Shown: positions 8,710 to 18,406, counted from the first letter of the stretch. The stretch is DNA of 64,000 nt from CAWBAT01 sp963810905 (GCA_963810905.1 CAWEPG010000019.1:1-64000); one strand, 5' to 3'. Made by a program: numbers and translations. The notes: generated from the letters alone by a model not told the origin.

Positions 8710-11140
8710 TTAAACAGGTGTGGTTTCTTCTACAAGTTCAACGGATTCCTTGTAGTCGCAGGATTCGTTATTGCAATACTGAACGGTGCCCTGTTTCTTG
8801 GTCGTCTTCTCTAGAAGGTATTGGGCTCCGCATTGAGGGCAGGGTTTGGAAATCGGTTTGTTCCAGGCCGTGAAATCACAATTTGGATATTGGTCACAGC
8901 CGTAAAATGTCTTTCCCTTGCGGGAGCGTTTTTCGACCAGCTCGCCTTTGCAGTCGGGTCGGGGGCAGGAAATACCCATCGTCTTCTTCTTGATGAACTT
9001 ACAGGTTGGATAATCGCTACAGGCTGTAAATTCTCCAAATCGTCCGTATTTCATTACAAGGTTCTTGCCACACTGCGGGCATTTTTCCGTCAGCGGGAAC
9101 ATCCGGTTGGCTGGATTTTGCGGATTGATTTCCGGCAATTCTCTTGGTTGTCTTGCATTCGGGATAGCCCGTGCACGCCAGAAACTGGCCAAACCGGCCC
9201 CGTTTCAGGGTCATGGGGCGTCCACAGTTCTCACAGACTTCACTAATGGCCTCAACTTCGTTCGTTTGGCTGGAAGTGGCGGTACCCTCTGTAGCCAATT
9301 CGCGAGTGTTCTTGCACTCTGGATACCCGGAGCAAGCCACGAATTTTCCATGCCTTCCCCACTTGATTACCATTGGACTCCCACACTTTTCACATACTTC
9401 GCCCGTGGGTTCTTCCATGGCTTTAATGTCTTTCATCTGTTTCTGGGCAATTTTTAAGTCGGCCGCAAACTTGGCATAGAATTCATGCAAGGCATCGGTC
9501 CAGGCCATTTTGCCTTCTTCGATTTCGTCCAGTTCTTCTTCCATCCGGGCGGTATACTGCACGTCAAAAATGTCGGCAAAACTCGTCACGAGCAACTCCG
9601 TGATCACAAATCCCAATTCTGTCGGTCTGAATTTCCCTTCTTCCTTCACTGCATACTCGCGATCCTGAATGGTGGTCAGAATGGTCGCGTAAGTGGAGGG
9701 TCTGCCAATTCCTTTTTCTTCCAGGGTCTTGACGAGTGTGGCTTCAGTGAATCGCGGCGGAGGTTGGGTGAAATGCTGTTCCGGGACAAGCTGCTTCAGC
9801 TCGAGGCTCTCTCCTTCTGTCAATTGGGGCAATCTGTGCTCGAGCTCATCGTCTTCTTCATCTTTTTCGTCTTTGCTCTCATCATAAACTTTGAGGAAGC
9901 CGTCGAATTTCAGCAGGGAACCGGACGCTCGAAACAGATATTTTCCGGCGCCGATATCCACTGAAGTCTGATCGAAAAGAGCGGGATTCATTTGGGAAGC
10001 GAGAAATCGCTGCCAAATCAGTTTGTAGAGCTTGTATTCGTCGGGTGACAGATGCTGCTTCACTTCGTCCGGATGATAAGCCGTGGAGGTGGGTCGTATG
10101 GCTTCGTGGGCGTCCTGAGCGGATTTCTTGCTTTTGTAAAAAATGGGCTTCTCAGGCAGATACTCACTTCCAAAAGTCGTTCCAATATATTGGCGTGCTT
10201 CTGAAAGGGCGTCATCGGAGACCCGAGTTGAATCCGTTCGCATATAAGTGATCAACCCGATACTCCCCTCGCCAGCTAATTCAATCCCCTCGTACAAGCG
10301 CTGCGCCAGCATCATCGTTTTCTTGACGGTGAACCGGAGCTTCCGGGAGGCCTCTTGTTGCAGCTTACTGGTAATGAAAGGGGGCACGGGATAGCGTTTC
10401 TTTTCCTTTTTCTCGACCTTTTCGACGATGTAATGGGCTTTTTCAAGCTCCGCGACGATATCTTTAGATTGGGCTGCGTTGCCAATTTCAATATTCTTCC
10501 CCGCAAATTTGTGCAAACGCGCTTCGAAGGGGGGAGGATTGTGGCCCGTTAGGTGGGCCGTAATGGACCAGTATTCCTTGGGAATGAAGGCCCGGATTTC
10601 ATTCTCGCGGTCCACCACCAGCCGCAAGGCCACGCTCTGGACGCGGCCTGCCGAAAGACCACGCCTAACTTTTTCCCAAAGCAGCGGGCTCACTTTGTAT
10701 CCGACCAACCGGTCGAGAATCCGCCTGGCTTGCTGTGCATCCACCAAGTGGGTATCAATTACTCCCGGTTTCTCAAATGACTGCTGGATGGCTTTTCGGG
10801 TAATTTCATTGAAGAGCACCCGATAGATCTTGCGTTTTTTGGTGGCTAACTCTTCAGCGATATGCCAGCCGATGGCCTCGCCTTCGCGGTCCGGATCGGT
10901 TGCGATGTAAACAGCGACCACATCCCGTGCGGCCGCTTTTAGTTCCTTAAGAACCTTTTCTTTTCCGGGAATGACTTCATATGTTGGCGCAAAGTCTTTC
11001 TTGACATCGACGCCCAAGCCCTTCTTGGGCAGGTCTTTGACGTGACCCATGGAGGCTTTGACTACATAGTCCGGGCCCAAGTATTTATTAATGGTCTTTG
11101 CTTTAGCCGGTGATTCAACAATAACGATTGATTTTGTCAT
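8710..11140 (-). CDS. topA: DNA topoisomerase I (one frameshift in the zinc-ribbon tail)
   Basis: Type IA topoisomerase that relaxes negative supercoils. The Toprim domain starts at once (MTKSIVIVESPAKAKTINKY; acidic YIATDPDREGEAIGWH at about 78-93). The active site is Y299 in GLITYMRTDSTRVS, followed by the decatenation-loop region and PPRFTEATLVKTLEEKGIGR and RPSTYATILTTIQDREY. The C-terminal tail carries four-cysteine zinc ribbons: CEKCG…CSGYPEC, CENCG…CTGYPEC and, after a frameshift near 9100, CPQCG…CSDYPTC, CPRPDC…CDQYPNC and CPQCG…CNNESC. About 810 residues in all. The frameshift falls between ribbons two and three; the last three ribbons would be lost if it were real. It follows dprA by 25 bases, a frequent operon pair. 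Confidence 0.93.
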
Positions 11141-11165
11141 GATTCCTGTGCAGCCAACCTTTAAC

Positions 11166-12287
11166 CTAATACTTTTTCAAGAAACTTTTGCCCGGGAGTT
11201 GTTTGATTTTATCTTTCATCTCGAGTTCCAACAGCGCCGACAACAGCTCTGCTGAATTCAGGTGAGTGAGATCCAGCAAACGGTCAATATGAATTGCTTC
11301 GTCATCGGGCACCCATTTTAACACAGCCTTTTCAGCCTCCGTCAGAAGTCCGGATGCTGACCCCTCCTGCCCAGCGGGCTGTTGTTCCTGCGGATTGAAG
11401 AGGAAGAACTCTTTCAGAGAGCGCGGAAATTCTTCCACGATATCTTGCCAGTCCTGCACCAGCTTGGCTCCTTGCTTGATCCAGAGGTTGGGTCCAAAAC
11501 TATTCCGAGAGGTAATGTTTCCCGGTACCGCAAAGACCTCACGCCCCTGTTCGAGTGCCATCCGTGCCGTAATCAAAGAACCACTAAATTCCGCGGCCTC
11601 CACCAGGCAAACCCCCAAACAAAGACCGCTGATGATTCGGTTGCGAATCGGAAAGTTCTGCGGCACGGGACCTGCATTCAAAGGGAATTCAGAGATCACG
11701 CAGCCCTGTTGCTCAATCTTTTCTGCCAGGCGCTTGTTCTCTTTGGGATAAATGACGTTTAACCCGCTCCCCAAAACAGCAACCGTCAGGCCACGAACTT
11801 CTAAGGCGCCTCGGTGTGCCGCTGTGTCAATCCCTCTTGCCAGCCCGCTGCAGATCAGCACGCCACGGGAGGCGAGTTCCCTGGAAATTCTTTCAGCGGT
11901 ATTCACACCGTACGGTGTCGCGCGTCGCGAGCCAACAATCGCAACAGCCGGCGTATTTAAGCACTTTACATCCCCTTTGACAAATAAGATTATCGGCGGA
12001 TCATAGATTTCTTTCAGTAATTTTGGATATTCCGGGTCATCTTGAGCGAGAAGTTGGATCCCGTTCTGCAGACACTTTCCGAGTTCGAACTCGGCCCTCC
12101 GGCGCGTTTCTTGGGATTGGAGAGAATGGACTATGGGTTCGGAAATACCATGCCCTATGAGTTCTGCCTGAGGGGCCGCAAGAATCGACGCCGGAGAAGG
12201 GTAAGCTTCTAACAAGCGATTCGCACTGCGACAACCCAAGCCGTCTGCCAGGGACAAGATCAGAAAATCTAAAATTTCAGTTCGCAT
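11166..12287 (-). CDS. dprA: DNA processing protein DprA
   Basis: DprA loads RecA onto incoming single-stranded DNA during natural transformation. The Rossmann-like core shows VAIVGSRRATPYGVNTAERI and CSGLARGIDTAAHRGALEVR, then VYPKENKRLAEKI-type and SEFPLNAGPVPQNFPIRNRI blocks, GVCLVEAAEFSGSLITARMA and GREVFAVPGNITSRNSFGPN; a winged-helix C-terminal domain (AEKAVLKWVPDDEAIHIDRL…) ends at about residue 373. I place the start at the ATG at 12287 (MRTEILDFLILSLADGLG); an in-frame ATG at 12326 would add 13 residues unlike the family. Followed directly by topA. It suggests competence, or a conserved recombination role, as DprA also occurs in species not known to be transformable. Confidence 0.93.
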   Translation of the reverse strand: MRTEILDFLILSLADGLGCRSANRLLEAYPSPASILAAPQAELIGHGISEPIVHSLQSQETRRRAEFELGKCLQNGIQLLAQDDPEYPKLLKEIYDPPIILFVKGDVKCLNTPAVAIVGSRRATPYGVNTAERISRELASRGVLICSGLARGIDTAAHRGALEVRGLTVAVLGSGLNVIYPKENKRLAEKIEQQGCVISEFPLNAGPVPQNFPIRNRIISGLCLGVCLVEAAEFSGSLITARMALEQGREVFAVPGNITSRNSFGPNLWIKQGAKLVQDWQDIVEEFPRSLKEFFLFNPQEQQPAGQEGSASGLLTEAEKAVLKWVPDDEAIHIDRLLDLTHLNSAELLSALLELEMKDKIKQLPGKSFLKKY

Positions 12288-12419
12288 AAGAATCGATGGC
12301 AGTGAGATTAGCGTTGGCCCCTCCATTTGTCAACCCGCAGGTGACCAGGATCGCATTCTCATCTGTCCACAGATAAGATAAGATCTGCTGCGTTGTATTG
12401 AGCGCGTGAGGAGTGGTAT

Positions 12420-13820
12420 TTGGTTACCCGAAGAGAAGCTGGAACTCGTCATATCATCAAGGGGCGCCCGGTATTCAAGAGGCATCTCTATATCAGCACG
12501 ATTCTTTTTGTTCTAGTCATCGTGCTCGTCACATTGTTGCTCATTCGCCTGACTGACGATGTCTTCCATGAACGCATCAATGGCGAGATCCTGTTGACCT
12601 GTGAGTCCTTGTCGCAGCAGATTCGTGATCAGATTCAAAGCGTGAATATGCGGATCGGCGCCGGAGAGAAGACACCTGAGAATCAAGGTCAGAAAGAAAA
12701 CGAAATCCGTGTGTTCATTGAAGGCCTCGTCGCGCAACAGGAAGAACTGATTTACGTCTTTGTCCAGAATTTGCAGGGCGACATTTTGTGGACTGCCGTA
12801 CGGCGGGGTATGGAGTTGGAGCAAAATCAATTCTCCCACATCTTATTTACTTCCCGGAATTCTCGTCCCCCGCAAATTGTTGTTAATTCGCTGACGAATA
12901 TCAAACAGTCCTATCTGGATATCATCGAGCCGATTGTCTTGAATGACCAACCTCAGTTAATCGTTCATGTCGGAATCGATCCGCGCTTGATGGAAATCCG
13001 CTTTGCCGGATTTCGGACATCGGTGCGACAACGCATCTGGCTGGGCTCTTCTTTTGTTGTATTTATCCTGACTCTCGCGCTGTTTTATGTTCTATGGCTG
13101 CTCAAACGCGCTCAGATGGTTGAGGCGGAAGCTCATATGGCGGATCAACTGGCCTATCTGGGAACCCTGGCTAGCGGGCTGGCGCATGAAATTCGAAATC
13201 CTCTTAATGCGATCAATTTAAATCTTCAGATGATTGAGGAGGAAATTACCTCGGAAGAACCCAACACGGCCGAAACAGGACTTCTTCTCGAAGGGACGAA
13301 GCAGGAAATCAGGCGCTTGGATCGTTTGGCAACAAATTTTTTATTCTTCGCAAGGCCGTTCGAGATTGAAAAAAAGTTTTTGGAACTGAACCGGTTGCTG
13401 AAAGAAGTAGCGGAACTGGTTGCGCGAGAATGTGAAGCCAGTCAGATCCTTATTGAATTTCGCCTGGCTCCCGCTTCCATTACGCTCAAGGGAGATCACG
13501 ATCTATTAAAGCAGGCGATTTTGAATCTTATCGTCAATGCCCAGGATGTGCTTCGTTTAAAGAAGGAAGGCAAGCGCGTGATCACCATGAGCAGCGGAGT
13601 CGAGAGCAAGGAGGCATTCCTTAAGATTGCAGATAACGGGAAGGGAATTGGGCCCGAAGAAGCTAAAAATCTGTTCAAGCTCTTTTATTCAACTAAAAGG
13701 GGAGGCACAGGGTTAGGACTTCCAATCGCTCAGCGCATCGTCGAAAGCCACGGGGGACGGATCGAGTGGAAGAATTTGGCTGAAGTTGGGACTGAGTTTA
13801 CGATCTGGTTAAATATTTAG
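12420..13820 (+). CDS. Membrane sensor histidine kinase
   Basis: 466 residues. Helix 1 at about 22-44 (LYISTILFVLVIVLVTLLLI), a periplasmic sensor region of about 160 residues with PAS/Cache-like pattern (LIYVFVQNLQGDILW…), helix 2 at about 206-228, HisKA dimerisation domain with phospho-accepting H256 in SGLAHEIRNPLNAI, and an HATPase_c domain with N-box NLIVNAQDVL, G1 DNGKGIG and G2 GGTGLGLPIAQRI. The start is a TTG with GAGGAG seven bases upstream; no ATG occurs before the first helix. It is divergent from dprA and has no adjacent response regulator, so it is an orphan kinase whose partner must be elsewhere. It closely resembles the NtrB/AtoS-like HisKA_1 kinases that work with sigma-54 regulators; that link is inference. 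Confidence 0.88.
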   Translation: MVTRREAGTRHIIKGRPVFKRHLYISTILFVLVIVLVTLLLIRLTDDVFHERINGEILLTCESLSQQIRDQIQSVNMRIGAGEKTPENQGQKENEIRVFIEGLVAQQEELIYVFVQNLQGDILWTAVRRGMELEQNQFSHILFTSRNSRPPQIVVNSLTNIKQSYLDIIEPIVLNDQPQLIVHVGIDPRLMEIRFAGFRTSVRQRIWLGSSFVVFILTLALFYVLWLLKRAQMVEAEAHMADQLAYLGTLASGLAHEIRNPLNAINLNLQMIEEEITSEEPNTAETGLLLEGTKQEIRRLDRLATNFLFFARPFEIEKKFLELNRLLKEVAELVARECEASQILIEFRLAPASITLKGDHDLLKQAILNLIVNAQDVLRLKKEGKRVITMSSGVESKEAFLKIADNGKGIGPEEAKNLFKLFYSTKRGGTGLGLPIAQRIVESHGGRIEWKNLAEVGTEFTIWLNI

Positions 13821-13951
13821 AGGCCCTGCTTTACTAGCCTTGTAGCGGCAATACGTCGACCCTGCCTGCTCCAGAAGGTTCAAGCAAAACAATTCTCCCC
13901 TACCGATGGTCCCACTTTTGACTCTCGATGGAATATATTCCGGGTGAGTGA

Positions 13952-14491
13952 CTACTCAATCCGACGCTCTTCAATTGAAGTTGTGAATGACTGGCCGTTC
14001 ACGTCGAGATACATCTGACGCTCTGTAATCGAGATCGACATTTCGGCACGTCGCTCGAGTGCCCCCACGATTTCTTCGATGAATCCCGGGCCGAACGTGT
14101 AGATCGGTATCTCAGCCGCCCGATGGATTTGTTTTGCACTAAGCTGCTTCATCAGTTGACCTAAGTTACGATTCGTATAAACGGCGGCGCGGCCCGCGAG
14201 TTTGCTGCCTTTGTGCAACCGGTCTGCGGGGGGAGCCCCGACCTCGATCCATGCAATGATGCGGCCTGTCAAATCACGTACCAGAATGGCGGGCTCATCA
14301 CCTGATGCAACTCCTTCTGTCAGGCCAATGCCCACTTGGTACTCCAAACAGTAGGCTAAAGCTCGGGTTAGCATGTTCTCAACTGTCTCAGACGGCTGGC
14401 GAGCCATACGCAAATCGAGCATTTCGTACACTCCTCTGTCGATATCTGCCAATTCGATGGCAAGGTTATAGATGGTTGCCGTCAGAGCCAT
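13952..14491 (-). CDS. yaeQ: YaeQ family protein
   Basis: 179 residues, the normal length of YaeQ, a small PD-(D/E)XK-fold cytoplasmic protein of unclear function. Signatures: N-terminal MALTATIYNLAIELADIDRG, YEMLDLRMARQPSETVENML, LTRALAYCLEYQVGIGLTEG, DEPAILVRDLTGRIIAWIEV, GAPPADRLHKGSKLAGRAAV and YTNRNLGQL. The acidic D…D/E-x-W-I-E-V and K (HKGSK) residues match the nuclease-fold core. It stands alone between the convergent kinase gene and the amtB region. Confidence 0.92.
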   Translation of the reverse strand: MALTATIYNLAIELADIDRGVYEMLDLRMARQPSETVENMLTRALAYCLEYQVGIGLTEGVASGDEPAILVRDLTGRIIAWIEVGAPPADRLHKGSKLAGRAAVYTNRNLGQLMKQLSAKQIHRAAEIPIYTFGPGFIEEIVGALERRAEMSISITERQMYLDVNGQSFTTSIEERRIE

Positions 14492-14639
14492 AAGAATAGA
14501 GCATACACGAGTAGGGTCAAAGGCACACCCCTAATGCCACACTGCGATCTGGCTTAATCCAAGTGTAGTAAAAGCCATAGTGGGAAGGCGACGGCCCTGC
14601 ATCTTGCCACTGCAACCGTCGCCTGCGAATCGATCTAAG

Positions 14640-14756
14640 TCAATCAGAAGGGAACTGCTCCTTTTTTGATTTGCCAGAAAAGTGCATGACGAGCAGTACA
14701 ACGGCTGCAATCAGGCTCAGGACAAGGACAAAGATTTTTTCAGCATCCAATGACAT
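14640..14756 (-). CDS. 38-residue single-pass membrane peptide
   Basis: From ATG at 14756: MSLDAEKIFVLVLSLIAAVV-LLVMHFSGKSKKEQFPSD, then TGA. It has a short N-terminus, one hydrophobic helix of about 19 residues and a basic, polar tail. AGGGGAG stands about eight bases before the ATG, a strong ribosome binding site. It is the small gene furthest downstream of amtB on the same strand, 600 bases after the transporter stop. No family recognised. The good ribosome site and clean helix-plus-basic-tail layout support a real gene. Confidence 0.55.
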   Translation of the reverse strand: MSLDAEKIFVLVLSLIAAVVLLVMHFSGKSKKEQFPSD

Positions 14757-14809
14757 AAAGTTCTCCCCTTAATTTTTTTAAGTGATCGTTCGTTTAATTG
14801 AGTTGAATT

Positions 14810-15166
14810 TCAGGGGCTGTACACATGTAGCGGGGGAGAACGCAGATGATTTTCTTGAGTAATAAGCGGGAAAATTGGTAGTGGTTTGGTGGTGAGCCGA
14901 AGTTCGAGCCCGATCTTCAGGCCTTCGTGCAGCGAAGAGATGGGTTCGGTGGAGGGATTACTTTCTAATCCTTTGACCCCGCTTCGCTTATCCGACCTAA
15001 TGATCACAGGATAAGCCAGGTCAGGCTTCTGAATTGCCGTAGGTCTCAGCGGATCATGCACGAGATGCGGCACCGATATTCGGGGCCATCCCGTTACTGA
15101 CAGAGCGACAATGAAAGCGGTGATCCTAAGAATCTGTCGGCAATTCCTTTCAAGCACCATGATCAT
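14810..15166 (-). CDS. Hypothetical protein, possibly exported
   Basis: 118 residues on the amtB strand, 190 bases beyond the transporter stop. An N-terminal hydrophobic segment (ILRITAFIVALSVTGW) could be a signal peptide; the rest is polar and proline-rich with no motif I recognise. No clear ribosome binding site. It may be a chance open frame, and is listed because the opposite strand is also free of a credible gene. Confidence 0.3.
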   Translation of the reverse strand: MIMVLERNCRQILRITAFIVALSVTGWPRISVPHLVHDPLRPTAIQKPDLAYPVIIRSDKRSGVKGLESNPSTEPISSLHEGLKIGLELRLTTKPLPIFPLITQENHLRSPPLHVYSP

Positions 15167-15357
15167 AATTTACCATGAAGGCTCATAGAGTCCCACATCG
15201 ATCTTTGTGATGTGGAGACGTTGTGCTGGTTCCATGGTCCGGCTTCTAGAAGACCTACAGAAGGCGATGCTTAAATACCTCTTCGTAACACCTCACCCGG
15301 GACCTTCAGTATGTTTTAATCACAGAAAGACCCGGGCGATAACGGGACAACACCAGT

Positions 15358-16959
15358 TCAGGATGTTGCGCGTTCCACTGAAGGCTGTTGTAGTGCTTTG
15401 GGAGCCGGAATGGGGGGTTCTATAGCCATCCCGCCCGGGATTGCGGTCGATGAGATCACGTACTCCGGATAGGCCGAGATACCATGTTCATGCAAATCCA
15501 AACCATATTCTTCGCCTTCCTGCGAAACACGCAGCACTCCTAGCGCATTGACAGCATACATCACTGCCATCGCAACCGCGAAAGTAGCGGCCGTTACAAT
15601 CAAACTGCCGGTCGCTTGCGCCACCAGCACCTGAGTACCACCGCCATAAAAAAGCCCTTTCAGAGGAGCCGAGTTGTCCGCCGCAAGGGGCCCGGTGACT
15701 CCATACTTGCCACAAGCAAACAGACCAAGTGAAAGCGTTCCCCAGATGCCGCAAACTCCATGTACCGGCACCGCGCCAATGGGGTCGTCAATCCGCAACC
15801 ATTCGAGCAGCTCCGCTGCTCCCACAACGACAAAACCAGCAATCCCACCCAACAGAATGGATCCGGTTGGACTGACCCAGTAACAGGGACAGGTGATCGC
15901 CACCAACCCGGCCAGGAAGCCATTGACGGTGAAACTGACATCCCATTTCTTGCTCAACATATAAGCGTAAGCCATGGCCGTCAGACCTGCTGCGCAAGCC
16001 GCCAGAGTCGTGTTTGCCGCAACCCGACCGATCCCTTCAAAATCCATGGCCGAAAGGGTGCTGCCTGGATTGAAACCATACCAGCCGAACCAAAGCAGCA
16101 AGCCTCCGGAGGCCGCAATCGTTAAATCATGAGGCAGCATCGGGCCACCCCCATCGCGCTTGAACTTACGTCCGATCCGTGGACCGAGCACAATCGCCCC
16201 TGCCAGCGCAACAAAACCCCCGATGGTATGTACGACCGTGGATCCGGCAAAATCATGAAATCCCATTCCCAGCGAAGGCCAGAAGTTGCCGGCAGTTCCC
16301 ATGGTTGCCAGGAAACCATCCGGACCCCACGCCCAATGTCCAATGATCGGGTAGATAAAGCCTGAGACGGCGAAACTATAGAGCAGATCGCCGACGAATC
16401 CGGTACGGCCAATCATGGCGCCCGAAGTAATCGTCGAACAGGTATCGGCAAAGGCAAACTGGAATAGCCAGAAGGCTAGGAAGGCTACCCCCGACCCTTC
16501 ATAAGTCGCTGGCGCTCCCTGTAAAAAGAACCAGTTATATCCAATGAACCCGTTGCCGTGGCTGAACATGAAAGCAAAGCCGAAGGCAAAGAAAAGAAGA
16601 CCGCAAAGACAGGTGTCGACGATACATTCCATCAAGACATTGACTGTCTCGCGGGATCGGCAGAAACCTGCCTCCAGCATGGTAAATCCGACTTGCATGC
16701 CGAAGACCAGGAACGCCGCTACCAAAGTCCAGACGGTGTTGAGCGGATTGACAATGTCATTCCCCTTCAATACCGCGTCGTCGGCGTAGGCAGACAAGCC
16801 CATTTTATCCGGGTGAATCAAAACCGCTCCCAACAGCAGTAAAGCCACACCCGCAAATTTCCCTACCAACAGGAGTGTCCCATACCGTCGCCATTCAGGA
16901 TCCTGCATCCGGCTGCGCAATCGGTCAATCTTGTCTGAAAAGCTTATTTTTTTCTTCAT
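15358..16959 (-). CDS. amtB: Ammonium transporter AmtB/Amt family
   Basis: 533 residues from ATG 16959, which has AAGGAGG eight to nine bases upstream; 14 in-frame codons before it lack this. After a cytoplasmic basic N-terminus and an extra first helix, the Amt core has about eleven helices: VWTLVAAFLVFGMQVGFTML (first core helix), FADTCSTITSGAMIGR, FHDFAGSTVVHTIGG (first pore histidine), GGLLLWFGWYGFNPGSTLS, VNGFLAGLVAITCPC and VPVHGVCGIWGTLSLGLFAC (second pore histidine). The twin-histidine pore is intact. It conducts ammonium or ammonia across the inner membrane. The C-terminal GEEYGLDLHEHG segment is the conserved cytoplasmic regulatory tail that couples to PII proteins; no glnK gene lies beside it. 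A leader with a strong terminator hairpin lies upstream. Confidence 0.95.
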   Translation of the reverse strand: MKKKISFSDKIDRLRSRMQDPEWRRYGTLLLVGKFAGVALLLLGAVLIHPDKMGLSAYADDAVLKGNDIVNPLNTVWTLVAAFLVFGMQVGFTMLEAGFCRSRETVNVLMECIVDTCLCGLLFFAFGFAFMFSHGNGFIGYNWFFLQGAPATYEGSGVAFLAFWLFQFAFADTCSTITSGAMIGRTGFVGDLLYSFAVSGFIYPIIGHWAWGPDGFLATMGTAGNFWPSLGMGFHDFAGSTVVHTIGGFVALAGAIVLGPRIGRKFKRDGGGPMLPHDLTIAASGGLLLWFGWYGFNPGSTLSAMDFEGIGRVAANTTLAACAAGLTAMAYAYMLSKKWDVSFTVNGFLAGLVAITCPCYWVSPTGSILLGGIAGFVVVGAAELLEWLRIDDPIGAVPVHGVCGIWGTLSLGLFACGKYGVTGPLAADNSAPLKGLFYGGGTQVLVAQATGSLIVTAATFAVAMAVMYAVNALGVLRVSQEGEEYGLDLHEHGISAYPEYVISSTAIPGGMAIEPPIPAPKALQQPSVERATS

Positions 16960-17075
16960 AACCAAATGCCTCCTTAAGTGAGTTCTCAGTTTCGGTGTCA
17001 AAATGTTTCATCCCATCGGACCGAAGCTCATTAGAGGTACCAGGACGAACTCCGGGTAAAACATTTAGGCGAAGC

Positions 17076-17456
17076 TCAGTTTTCACCGCAGCCCCCCAAC
17101 CCGCGACCGGTTTCTAGTAGGGGAATTTGGAACGGGGCTAGAATCTCTTTTGTCATCCTTATGAATCTCGAGGAGACAATGACGAGCTGGCATTTTTTGA
17201 AAACAGTCCCAGCAATGGCAGGGTCCGAGCTCCGATCGGGTTGATTGGAGTCGAATCCTGATTCCACGAGAAACGCTTCGCAATTGGGTAACTGATTTGG
17301 GGGGGTGCTGTTGGTCGGGAAGTTCGCAATCTGGGCAAAGACCCCACCCAACAACACCAACACGATCCATCGGGAATTTAATTCAGCGAATCTCTTGATC
17401 ATCTTGAGTTCGTTTAGACTTTTTACTTTGCGAGCCTTCTCACTGTGTTGAACCAC
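17076..17456 (-). CDS. Hypothetical short protein between the leader terminator and amtB
   Basis: Open frame of 126 codons from GTG 17456, or about 109 codons from ATG 17402 (MIKRFAELNSRWIVLVLLGG). One hydrophobic segment (WIVLVLLGGVFAQIANF) near the start suggests a membrane anchor or signal sequence. The rest is not recognised. It begins about ten bases after the U-tract of a long terminator hairpin and ends 117 bases before amtB. It could be a real small exported protein, a leader frame or chance. Confidence 0.35.
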   Translation of the reverse strand: MVQHSEKARKVKSLNELKMIKRFAELNSRWIVLVLLGGVFAQIANFPTNSTPPNQLPNCEAFLVESGFDSNQPDRSSDPAIAGTVFKKCQLVIVSSRFIRMTKEILAPFQIPLLETGRGLGGCGEN

Positions 17457-17466
17457 CTGCTAAGGT

Positions 17467-17517
17467 AAAAAAAAAGACGTCCACTGGTGTGGTCTTCCAC
17501 AACCAATGGACGTCTTT
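17467..17517 (-). terminator. Strong intrinsic terminator hairpin in the amtB leader
   Basis: On the minus strand, a stem of about 20 bp (plus coordinates 17473-17492 with 17497-17517; AAAGACGTCCATTGG… against its complement) with a 4-base AAGA loop is followed by a run of nine T. One bulge and one wobble only. It lies about 340 bases after the preceding gene and just before the downstream genes, with a promoter-like sequence between, so it may act as an attenuator rather than only ending upstream transcripts. Confidence 0.75.
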
Positions 17518-17598
17518 GTCCATAAACCGCAACAATGGCGGCAGTTAAAATCGATCTAAAATTCCGTTCCGATACAGCAACGTATCAAAACTACTGCT

Positions 17599-17626
17599 AG
17601 TGTAAGCACAAATGATTTTGATTCAA
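17599..17626 (-). promoter_or_regulatory. Candidate sigma-70 promoter for the amtB leader
   Basis: On the minus strand TTGAAT (17621-17626), a 16-base spacer and TACACT (17599-17604). A transcript from here would start about 110 bases before the terminator hairpin. Four of six -10 bases match the consensus, so support is moderate. Confidence 0.4.
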
Positions 17627-17845
17627 GTTTATTTATTTTATAAAATCCATAAAAAATTGTTATGAACTAAAATTCCGAAAGGGATTCATTGAAATGAATC
17701 AAATTGCCGTGCCGTGCCGTATCGAGTCGATCGAGTAAGATTTCTTCATTCATTGGCTTCAGCCGGGGGACCAGTGAAGTGCATTGCAACTGGGTTTCGA
17801 CGAGCCTATAGCTCGATTGTTACAGTGATCCGGTTTAAGTTCGGT

Positions 17846-18250
17846 TCAATTGAGAATCTTCGGCAGAGCAATTTCAAATGCGATGTGGGAAGGGGAGGGA
17901 TGTCTCACCTTGGAGCGGCGTCCTTCACTGACGATTCTTCGATGCGCTTCCTGCCAATCGGGCAGTTGCGGGCTTTCCTGAGTCCAGTGCACGGTGGCTG
18001 CTTCATCGCACCAGTCTGACAGTTTCGGCATCGCCCGGCGGTGCATGCCTCCCAACATGAAAGAATGCAGCGCTTTCTCATCGCTCCAAGCGGTTTTTGT
18101 CCAAAAGACATTATTGGCATCCCGTAAATAGTCGTCCCCGCAGTTGCCGTGTGCACGCCTGGCCTGGCGGGATGAAAAAAGCGAATAGAGGAAGAACATC
18201 GGTAGGTAGCGCGGGGAGCGGATACGCAAGCGGGTCACAGAAATCAGCAT
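17846..18250 (-). CDS. DUF3291-like ABM-fold protein
   Basis: 134 residues. The N-terminal MLISVTRLRIRSPRYLPMFF and middle region NVFWTKTAWSDEKALHSFML, GGMHRRAMPKLSDWCDEAAT, VHWTQ match the pattern of small dimeric alpha/beta-barrel proteins (antibiotic monooxygenase/spheroidene monooxygenase-like; DUF3291 group): a strand, a Trp-rich strand and a helix with HRRAMPKL. Biochemical role unknown; some relatives bind haem. It sits 156 bases downstream of the SDR-like gene on the same strand. Assignment to the fold group is reasonable; a function is not claimed. Confidence 0.6.
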   Translation of the reverse strand: MLISVTRLRIRSPRYLPMFFLYSLFSSRQARRAHGNCGDDYLRDANNVFWTKTAWSDEKALHSFMLGGMHRRAMPKLSDWCDEAATVHWTQESPQLPDWQEAHRRIVSEGRRSKVRHPSPSHIAFEIALPKILN

Positions 18251-18406
18251 TGATTCCTCCCCTCAAGAGGCCGGCCATTTAGCGAGAAGTATAAGCAAAC
18301 CAGCAACGAATGGCCCTCGCAGATCAGAGCATGCAGCCCGACAAGAAACCGATGCAAAAGCACAGTGACGAGCTCCATTCTCTTGCTCCTGCAGATGGTG
18401 TTTCAG

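Larger units (their letters stand above)
17457..17845 (-). other. Leader/intergenic region upstream of amtB
   Basis: 389 bp without a credible gene. AT-rich in 17590-17700. It holds the promoter candidate and the terminator hairpin described separately, and two weaker hairpins (GATAC…GTATC near 17568-17583 and CCGC…GCGG near 17526-17540) in the same putative leader transcript. Confidence 0.55.

Noticed and set aside
17520..17590. ANTAR dual-hairpin RNA in the amtB leader
   Set aside because: Loops are GTTGCT and CATTGTT; they do not fit the A1/G4 hexaloop rule in both hairpins, so I report only an attenuator-like leader.
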